Both the position numbers and the translations under genes were made by a program. 64,000 bases of DNA. Origin: Amia ocellicauda. Its lineage: Eukaryota > Chordata > Actinopteri > Amiiformes > Amiidae. Where the stretch lies: NCBI RefSeq assembly GCF_036373705.1, contig NW_027102714.1, positions 62,001 through 126,000 on the forward strand. Direction: 5' to 3'. Shown in pieces: positions 55,663-64,000 of the stretch (position 1 is the first letter of the stretch; every line of letters starts with the position of its first letter). The notes below the pieces were generated by a model. The model saw only the letters and a program-made list of their open reading frames with translations, ran no database searches and was not told the DNA's origin.

Positions 55663-57502
55663 AGTCATTCCGCCCTGGGCCGGCCCTGACCAATTTGATG
55701 CCCTAGGCAAGATTTTAGCTGGTCCCCTTGCATCGCAGCCAATTCCACCACCGATCATTGTGTTCATACACTTACACAGAAACTGCATAGCTTCATGTCT
55801 TAGATTTTCTTTATTTTTGAAACAAGAAAAAAACACACAAAATAAAAACAGTATGCAAGAAACAAGTGAAAAAACGAATTATGAATACAATATAAATAAG
55901 TATTGCACGAAAAAACTATATTACCGACACCATAGTGCAAGATGCATAATGTAGCAGTGTTCTACAGCCTTACCGCCTTGCCTTTCTTGCAGCAAACAAG
56001 TGACATAAAACGAATTATAAATAAGTGGATGTTTCCTGCAGCACACTTGAAAGAAAAGGTATATTTCTCAGAATTATGTTATAGGTAATGGAGGTTGATG
56101 AAAGAGTTAAATAGCTGATCGATCAAAAGGTGTGATCGTTGTGGGGCATCGGTAAGAATGCACAATTCTCATTCATTCCAAACAGTGTCCCTTTACTGCA
56201 TCACTAGCAATGGGCGTTAGCCTATTTTGGTATTTGTTTTGTGTGTTTTTTATTGCTTTTTGTTTTGTTTTATTAATTCACTTTAAACCTCTTATATTAT
56301 CACATTATTCCCATTAAAATCACGTTTGTTTACTTTGAATGTCCCGCTTCACTTCACGGAAATGCACGAGTTTTATTTACGATTGATTGATTTAAATATA
56401 CACATGGCTAATCACGCATTCATGAGAGTACCCGCTTATTCGCCAGGTTCTACGAAATTCAATAATTGACCATGAGGAGCACCTGTTAGGCTGGAGATAA
56501 AATGCTCCCGGGGTGGAGCTGGGGGGGACGGGATTGCAGAGCAACGGGAACGAAACGTGGAGCCAAAGGCGAACGAAGGACTTGATGGACAAGTAACGGA
56601 AAGGGCTAAGAGACCCAGAGGAGAGCTGAGGCGACCTCTGCAACGCTAGCGAGAGTATCCAGAGAAGGGATAGCGTACTGGCTTTTTGAACTACAGTAGT
56701 GTTTCAAAGGATAACAACGAGCAACCTGTTTTTTTTTTTTTTCAACTCGGCCATTGTTTTCTTGGACTGTACATGGACATTGTAATTTCTTTGTATTGCC
56801 AAACCCGGACCAGAGCAGAAGCTGAATTTTTGTCGGAGCCCCTCATTACTTTTTACTAGGACACGTGGACTATTGCCTGCCCCATTCCAGCTCCTGGTGC
56901 TGCCGGAGGAGACCAACAGAACCCTCCACGAATGCATTTTTTAGTTTGAACTTTTTTGTCTTTTTAACATAAAGAGGAAGTCTGATGGATTTTATATTAG
57001 AGATTTGTAATCCAGTTAATTGTATACCTGTCTTGTGTGGTCTGTGGTGTGCTCCTGGCTTGAGATTCCCCAATTTAAATAACCTAAATCGAAGGGAGAA
57101 TTGAGAGGTAGTAAATGCAAAATGGGCATATTTGGGCAATCGACAACCTCCCAATGGGTCCTAGCGGCTGTAGACAACCGCTAGGTGGTGTAGTCGTGCT
57201 TCCATAAGTTTTACCCCCCAGTGGTACTGTATAACTTCCACTCTGTGACACATCCTAGATTTTAATAGCGACAAGATGTGAAGTCATAGTGAAGAGCTTG
57301 GGAAGGTGCGGTCACGCCTGCTTCATCAATGACGGGAGCTTTGGGGAGACGGGAGGCAGTCACATTACCTTCCTGAGAGCAGTAACTGCCGAACCAACAC
57401 ACATTACTTGTGTGTGCCAAATACTTCTGTTTTATTAGTACCTAATTTTTCAGCACCAGTATTTAACTTTTCAGATTGTTGGAAAAAAACTGTACAGGTA
57501 TT

Positions 57503-57585
57503 CCCTGCTAACACACAACATTGCCAATAACATTGTAGCAATATAATTTATATTGCTACAGCATTGAGGCAATGTGCTAGCAGGG
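57503..57585. mobile_element. short palindromic MITE-like repeat, unit E
   Basis: Same 83-bp foldback as 28084-28166. Confidence 0.55.
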
Positions 57586-57839
57586 TTGTTGTACTTTGGA
57601 ATCGGTTCATGCTTCACGATTGGTTAATTGCCTATTTTTTTTTTTGCCTTCATAAACAATTCGTGTATCGACTTTGCTCCCTTTTTCTTGGGATTGTGCG
57701 TCTTGTAGGCAGTCCATAGGTTGTCCCTATATTAATTTATTCATGAAATTCCAACCGAAATAGCGACAGTTCTACAGCTATTTCAAACCAGAAGTTTGAA
57801 TCGCTCCTGATTTCAGGAAAAGGTGTAAATAAAGAACTG

Positions 57840-58846
57840 TCTCGTTCTGTCCGTCCCTCCCCTCCTCAGCCTTGGACCTCTTCTGTTCTCTGCTCAACCA
57901 GTCTGCGCACCACTGAGCACAAGTGGAAGAGATCCAAACTCCCAGCTACCCTCGCACTCTACCACTCTCTACTGCCCACATTCCCCTCCTCGCTCACCTC
58001 AGTCTTACTTCCAGTCATTCTTTGAATCCACTGTCCACAACCCCCGCAAGCTTTACTCCACCTTCTCTCTCTTCTCCCCCCTCCTCCCTCATCTCATCTC
58101 ACCTCATCATTTTGCCTCATTCTTCTACAAGATCACAGACATCCACAAGCTCTTCAACAGTCTCCTCTCCACTCCCACCCTGCCCAAGTCTCCCACCGAT
58201 CAAGCTTCCATTTCTTCATTCTCTCCTCTCTCAGACTCTGAACTTTCCTCTCTCCTCCTAGGTCACAAACCCATAATATGTCCCCTGGACCCTCTCTCTA
58301 CTCGCCTCCTGCAAGCGTCTGCTCCATTTCAACTCCCCTTCTTCTCCTCCCTCCTCAACTCCTCACTCCTCTCTGGCTGTTTCCCCTCTTGCATTTAAAC
58401 AAGCTGCGGTCATCCCACTCCTCAAGAAACCTACCCTTGACCCCACCTCTCCTCAGAGGCACCTGTCTCTGCCCTGTCGCCCTACTCCCCTTCCTCTCAA
58501 AGACCCTCGAGCGTGCGGTCCACTGTCAGCTCTCTGCATTCCTTTCCCATCTCTCACTTCTTGATCCTCTGCAATCCGCCTTCCAAACACCGCTCACACC
58601 ACTGAGACTGCTGTCCTGGCAGTCACTGACTCCCTCAACTGTGCTCGGGCAGCCTCCCTCTCCTCAATCCTCATCCTCCTTGGTCTCTCCGCAACATTTG
58701 ACACCGTCGATCACTCCATCCTCCTCTCCTGCCTCGCTGACCTTGGAATCTCTGGGACTGCTCTCACTTGTTTCTCCTCCTACCTCAACGACCGGACCTA
58801 TCAAGTGGCGAGCTTCCTCATCCACCCCTCAACCTCTCCTCACAGG
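57840..58846 (+). mobile_element. L2-clade LINE fragment, longer form, unit E
   Basis: Counterpart of 28425-29434, with the same reverse-transcriptase motifs in broken frames. Confidence 0.78.
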
Positions 58847-61143
58847 CATAACCCCCGGGTTTAGCTATCCTCCCGATGGGTCACACTTCGGTAACTACCT
58901 TTTTTACTTTCATGGGGCCCTGAAATCCTCGCTGCGCCCCTGGTCATGAAAGCTGTAATGTCTGGTATCAAAATACATTACTGGCTTTCGGCTTACACAC
59001 GTCATTTCAACCCACTTGCTCAAGCAGACCGAGTAAACGTTTACTCGAGGTATACGGTCACACAGAAGGAGCATCCCAAGAACACCAGTAAATGGCGTAG
59101 AAATTTTGAAAACACGCACAATTTTCCACGATCTAAGCCCACAGTTTACGTGCAAATTCTAATGTCTGAGATGATGGTATCCATGTAACATTCCGGAAAT
59201 GGACGCATTTTAAAAGTGCAAGGTAACGGTCTGGTCCATTTATTGTGGGTTTCAAGGTAAAGTACATTGCTGATGGACGTTTCATGGTTAATGCAGATCA
59301 GTGGTTTCCTTTATCATTATGCTCTCTAAATTGTTGTGGGTCTGTTGTACACTGTTCAGTTTTGTACATCGTGTTTTAATCCTAACTTGATAAAACACTT
59401 CGATTCATGGCTTTGTAGCCCCACCAGTGACGTAAAAAACCACTCTGTAAGATCATTAAAACAAAGTATTAAACAAGGCGCAATGCACAAGACAGTCCTT
59501 TGCCCTGTGCAGGGCTGCGGGTAAACAACTCGTCTCTAGTGCAATAAACTAAGACCATGTAAACCCGAGAGGGAGAGGGGCATTTAATCTGTGACTCGAG
59601 CATATTGTCTCCAGTGAGGTCAATACACGCGTCAGGGATATGTATGCTAAATGTAATGTAAATATGATGGATATAATGTATATTGTGGTGGAGTTTATAA
59701 AGATAATGTCAGGGGAACTTTAGTGATGTTCTGTGTTTTCTAAATTCCAAGCAGTGGGACTTTAAGTCATAACTTTGTGAGGAATTTACATGTCTTTATA
59801 AATTATATATCATTATAAAGTAATAATCCAGCTCACTTTGCTAGCTAGCCTACTGCCAGTTGCCATCCAAATGATGATAATGATCAGCTAGTAGTTAAGT
59901 ACTGCAGTAGTTTGCCAGTTGTCAGCTAATGATTTTTGATAGTATTGTATTATTTAAATTCAGTTTTTTGTGCACTACAGTATTTTCAATATTGAGTATT
60001 TTTGGTGTGGATGTTATTTTACCTAAACAGTTTATTAGTTATTGCTCTGATTTCAATATGCATAGTGCACTATTTACATTTGTATTGATTATTACATCAA
60101 TTTCTTCAACAAGTACAGTGTATGTTAAAGTGCAATACATGTTCTGTGATGTGCATTATTTAAATGTTTGTGTTTATTTTAGTTTTAACTAAACATTCTC
60201 TATACGCCATAAACATGGGCACCACTAAAATGTTTTTCATCGAGAGGGGGGATGGTTCTGGGGCTACTATCAAATCTCGCATATGGCCCCCAAATGGCTA
60301 GGGCCGGCTCTGGACATCACACATTACATAGGATGGGACTGACGTTGGATGCGACTTTTCGTGACTTAAATCAAGTAACAAGTTACTAGTACACACATAG
60401 CCTCTAAGTGTACTGAGTAATGATACTCTCTCTTTCGTTCATTCGTTCCTTAGTATAATTACCTTTAGTAGTAGTAGTACTGGCCACTACTCGGAAGGTA
60501 GCGATGCGCACCAGCTTTCTCATAGTTTTGTGTTTTAGATAATGGTTCAATACGGACTCAATCCCCTTTCATGGACATGGCAGGGAACTTGCAGTTAGAA
60601 CTAAGGAGTCTAATAAGACTTGGTGGTACGCAGAACTGAAGTGCCAAGTGACAGGCTATCACTTTCATTGCACACCGCATTGTCTTCTCGCAGGGAGCGA
60701 ATTGGGGAAATGTTGGATTTACGGCATCATGTAGAAAGACTGAATGGTTTAGTTACAGAAAAAGATAAAAAAAAGATAGTGACCTTTCTTACTAGCTGAA
60801 CTAACCTGCATAAAATTAAGAAGATACAGACATTTTCATGCAATTATTTCAAGTTACAGTCTGCTGCTCAGACACAGTTTGGCGCACAGATGCAACTATC
60901 ATCAACTCAATTATAAACATATATCTAGAGAGACAGAGAGACAGACATGGACTACATATCGTGCACATTGTATGAAATCATGCTGGTATATGTAGGCTTG
61001 TAGATGATTGTTAAGAGGCCTATTTGGAAACATACGAAATGAGATATTACCATAATGAAGTCATGATACATGAAGGAAATGTTTTTCATGTTGGCAAAAG
61101 TACCCTGTCAAAATGAAAATGAATGAGAGAAGACTAAAACAAA

Positions 61144-61195
61144 GGGCTCGTCCGGGATTTGAACCCTTTGAATCATACCCCTAGACCAACGAGCC
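61144..61195 (-). pseudogene. tRNA-Pro lacking its anticodon arm, unit E
   Basis: The same 52-nt form as 8424-8475. Confidence 0.88.
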
Positions 61196-61831
61196 ACATA
61201 GCACAGGTTTCTGTGAAAACTAGTTAACATCGGTGCCACGTAGAGAGTTGTGCGCTCCTCTATTTGAACACTTTCTCCTTCAAACATTGCATGAGTGTCT
61301 GACTGCCGCCATCTAGCGGTGCTGACTGACCGATGGCTCGGGTATCTTGGATGTTGTTAAATGACATAACTGTCCGCCCAAGACACTGATGACCAAGGGT
61401 CATAGTTTTCCCTTGTAATAATAACAACAATAGTAATTGGAGTGAATGGAAGTGGCATTTCTATTTCTCCTTACTTTAGCCGTCATCGTCGCCAACATTG
61501 TTGTTGGTGAGCATGGAGAGGAGTGTATTAGCTTTTAAAGTATATTCAAGCAATGAACACGTCAAATAAATGTAATACCGAATACTTTTGCACGCAAGTG
61601 CACATGTATGTTACAGCGCTTCTGGGAGCACGGCCCACGTCAAGCAAGAGGGCGCAGTAAAGGTCTGCGAGTCAAGTGTGATGTGGGTATCCTGCAGCAG
61701 GCAGAGGAACCTTTGTTTTTCTACAGACGAAGCTGGTGCTGTGGGATACTAGTGTAAGGCCATTTATTCGTCATCTGTTCATGCGCAACGGTTCACCAGA
61801 AGTGTGTTAGTGAAAACAGCGGTAAGTGCAG

Positions 61832-62566
61832 GCTTAGTAGGGTCGCAATAGCTTGAATGGTGTCGAACTCCCCCGAAGCATCACAAGTGTGATGGCGGAA
61901 GCCTAGAAAGAAAACGTTGCGTTGGCCGGGAATCGAACCCGGGTCAACTGCTTGGAAGGCAGCTATGCTCACCACTATACCACCAACGCCCGGAAAGTCT
62001 CTCATTCCATGACTTTTGATGCATTTCAGATCATTCATCTGACTAGATACATGCGAATAATCACAGCCTACAGTGTAAAGCTTCTGATTGAGTGTGCTAA
62101 GTAACTTGCTAAATTCACTAACAAACAGTCGCTGCTCTTACTACAAAACAGGTGCAAGATATATCATTCTTAGCTAAACAAACCACGTAAACAATCAATG
62201 TAACTCTTAACTAAACTAGGAAACGCGAGAGAAAAAGGCGATACTTAGCTGCGGCGACTTGAGCGACTTCTCAGCTGGCTTGCCCGAGTGTCCAGATGCA
62301 TATGTGGAAATACTTCTATACAAACCATGAACATAGATTCTCGATAGATGAATACTGTTTATTTAAAGGTCAGTTTTTATTTAGCGCATAGTTTATTGAA
62401 TTTACCCCCCGAGGTGGAACACGGACAAACAAAAATCAAACCTGCTCAGTGTCAGGTTAACTTGAAGTTAGATGGCTAAATAAATTATACAGATTATTTA
62501 TTTGAGCGTTACAGGTTCGGTCGGAAAGGAATGATTTACGTAGCCGATTAATTAGGACCGCACATC
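61832..62566. repeat. tandem repeat unit F, left part
   Basis: Same architecture as 9097-9822, including both deletion junctions and the CACATC before the Polinton (62561-62566). Its tRNA-Gly flank is of the ordinary type, unlike unit B. A deletion of about 15 bp near 62089 is specific to it. Confidence 0.92.
61918..61989 (-). tRNA. tRNA-Gly (UCC), unit F
   Basis: Same sequence as 87-158, without the unit B changes. Confidence 0.95.
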
Positions 62567-62867
62567 AGTAGATAGTAGGGTTTTTTGGGCGCGGCCTATT
62601 TTGTTATGACGTATGCCCTAAGCTTATTAATATTCCTACGTCATAATTGGGGGGCGTGATTTTAGAGTTATTTCCTTAATTATTCCTACGTCATATCCGT
62701 CAGAAAGTGTACACCCCTAAAACCCTGAACAACAAGGCCACCCATAAAGACCCCCCCCCCCCTCTGAAGGCAACGCCCCGAAACTCTCCTCTCTATTTAA
62801 GACCCCGCGCTGCTTTTAGGCAATACCTCTTTAATTCTCAGCATCTGAAACATCCCGCTTCTTCAAC

Positions 62868-63464
62868 ATGTCCAGCGACATCAACATGAAACCCCGCAAG
62901 AAACAATCCCGGGCAAGGGTTCCTGTACTCACCAATTTGAAGATTGAACGCTCCTGGGTGTTGTTCTGGGGGGGTCGACGGGGTTACCGCTTTAAAAGGG
63001 ATCCCAGCTATGTTGGAGTGGAGCTTTTTGCTTTGGGAGAGAAGGAGGGTACGTTGGAACCTTTTGAGACGGTGATTGAATACTCTTTTGAGGACTGGTT
63101 GAAGGTGATGGCATGGAGAGACCTGGGGCTTGTGGATAAGACTCTAGAAGGCTTGCAAGAGGGTCCAAGAGAAGGCGAAACGGAGTCTCCGACTCAGAGT
63201 TTTGAAAGGTGTGAATGGGAAAGCTTGCAGAACTACGGTACAGTGGTGAAGAGTCTATCTCTAACTACTGATCGTAAGGTTTTGTTTAGCAGTACCCTGA
63301 TTACAAACCCTATTGAAGGGGTTGTGGAGGATCCAGAAAAACAGGTTACTGAAATTATGTTTGACGCCGTGGACTGGCCGTTCTTGAAAGAGGTCATAAA
63401 CTGTATAAATGATGGTTTTGACATCTTGACCAAATGTTCACAACTGGATTCTGTTAGAAGTTGA
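62868..63464 (+). CDS. unknown Polinton protein, 198 residues (second copy)
   Basis: Predicted protein identical to that at 10125-10721. It has the same TATTTAAG box upstream and the same basic N-terminus, and again no family is recognised. Full identity over 198 residues shows that the duplication is very recent or that the copies are homogenised. Confidence 0.7.
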   Translation: MSSDINMKPRKKQSRARVPVLTNLKIERSWVLFWGGRRGYRFKRDPSYVGVELFALGEKEGTLEPFETVIEYSFEDWLKVMAWRDLGLVDKTLEGLQEGPREGETESPTQSFERCEWESLQNYGTVVKSLSLTTDRKVLFSSTLITNPIEGVVEDPEKQVTEIMFDAVDWPFLKEVINCINDGFDILTKCSQLDSVRS

Positions 63465-63656
63465 ATATGCTGGATTATGGATTATATATCCCCCTTGAAT
63501 GACGACGACGATGATAAAACAGACGACCTGTGGGGGGTTGGAGGGGGGTCTGACGGCTCAGGGTCTACTCTCTTCTAAGAGGGCGGTGTGTCGTGACGTA
63601 GTGAAGAGATAGGATAAAAGGCGCAACAATTCATTCATGGTTTAAAATTAAAGAGA

Positions 63657-64000
63657 ATGTCTTACCCGAAAGCTGCGGACGTCGACAGGCTCTACAGGCC
63701 TCTTCAAACCCGGGATCACCCCTGGTTCTATTCCCCAGATTTTGTATACACTCCGGAACCCTCTGACTGCGGTTACCCTCCAAGACCTCAGACCCCGGTC
63801 CCTCAGGACGAAACAACATGCGGAGCGATGGATGTCCAAATGAGTCTCGGGGATCCCCAGCCTCTGGAGCTCATGGAGGGCCTCGATTTTGCCGAACTGT
63901 CTACCGTCTGTGCGTCTCAGGAGGGGGTCAGTCCAATGGATGTAGAAACACCCCACAAACCACCAGGCGACCCAATGAGCATCGGACTGTCTCGGGGGCG
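63657..64000 (+). CDS. unknown Polinton Cys/His-motif protein (second copy, partial)
   Basis: The first 114 or so codons of the counterpart of 10914-11762. The window ends before the C-x2-C...HPSQ segment. One substitution relative to the first copy is visible (FAEL instead of FAKL). Confidence 0.7.
   Translation, partial: MSYPKAADVDRLYRPLQTRDHPWFYSPDFVYTPEPSDCGYPPRPQTPVPQDETTCGAMDVQMSLGDPQPLELMEGLDFAELSTVCASQEGVSPMDVETPHKPPGDPMSIGLSRG

Larger units (their letters stand above)
55675..60312. mobile_element. element with GCCGGCCCT inverted termini, unit E (long form)
   Basis: The long form, about 4.6 kb, as in unit B but without the 120-bp deletion near the right end. The segment 56285-57839 is the same unidentified sequence as 26870-28424. 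Confidence 0.5.
50509..61831. repeat. tandem repeat unit E (long form)
   Basis: An 11.3-kb unit, the only Polinton-free unit with the long internal form. It shares with B and F the variant GATTATTTATTTGAG next to the empty target site, so it is the closest visible relative of the unit the Polinton entered. Confidence 0.93.
62567..64000. mobile_element. second Polinton copy, cut by the window end
   Basis: It begins with the same left TIR (AGTAGATAGTAGGG) and continues through the first two genes. Offset from the first copy is 52,743-52,744 bp. I see only a few differences over 1.43 kb: one base in the TIR, one C in a C run and one base in the second gene. The TIR base here agrees with the first copy's right TIR. 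Confidence 0.95.

Noticed and set aside
9823-62567. Two independent Polinton insertions
   Set aside because: Both copies share the target site and the same neighbouring deletions, which duplication of the array explains better.

Overview
The window looks like vertebrate, most likely ray-finned fish, nuclear DNA. The evidence is eukaryotic nuclear tRNA genes with pol III A/B boxes and T-run terminators, a Tc1-like transposon, an L2-clade LINE, a fish-type L2 3' tail (GTCGCCCTGCATAAGGGCG), (TG)n microsatellites, and a Polinton/adintovirus-type element with a chromodomain integrase. I see no ordinary host protein-coding gene.

The backbone is a tandem array of a roughly 9-kb unit. Using GCTTAGTAGG as an arbitrary start, the units are A 1-9096, B 9097-32295 (interrupted), C 32296-41506, D 41507-50508, E 50509-61831 and F 61832-end (interrupted). 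A full unit carries, all on the minus strand: an intact tRNA-Gly(UCC), a decayed tRNA-Pro relic, an intact tRNA-Trp(CCA) and a tRNA-Pro copy without its anticodon arm. It also carries an L2 tail, a 1.22-kb Tc1-like element, and a 2.4-4.6-kb region bounded by GCCGGCCC-type inverted termini that contains an L2 reverse-transcriptase fragment. Units A, C and D have a short form of that region; B and E have a form about 2.2 kb longer.

Unit B is interrupted by a near-complete 16.4-kb Polinton (9823-26254) with 181-bp terminal inverted repeats and a 6-bp target duplication (CACATC). The empty site is visible at the same place in units A, C, D and E. Its plus-strand genes, left to right, are two unknown proteins, a probable Bcl-2-like protein, integrase with chromodomain, minor capsid (penton), basic core-like protein, major capsid and adenain-like protease. 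Its minus-strand genes, right to left, are a spliced Ser/Pro-rich gene, protein-primed DNA polymerase B, packaging ATPase, a small basic/hydrophobic protein and an unknown 247-residue protein. It appears young but not fully intact, with about three or four breaks overall.

Unit F carries a second Polinton copy starting at 62567 and running off the window. It lies at the same target site behind the same two flanking deletions as the first copy, so it arose by duplication of the array (spacing about 52.74 kb), not by a second insertion.

The most interesting points are the capture and amplification of a Polinton inside a tRNA array, the Bcl-2-like gene with a possible lipidated N-terminus, the five-exon Polinton gene with uniform phase-1 introns, TGACGTA motifs shared by the TIRs and an internal promoter, and an armless tRNA-Pro kept in all five unit copies where it can be seen.
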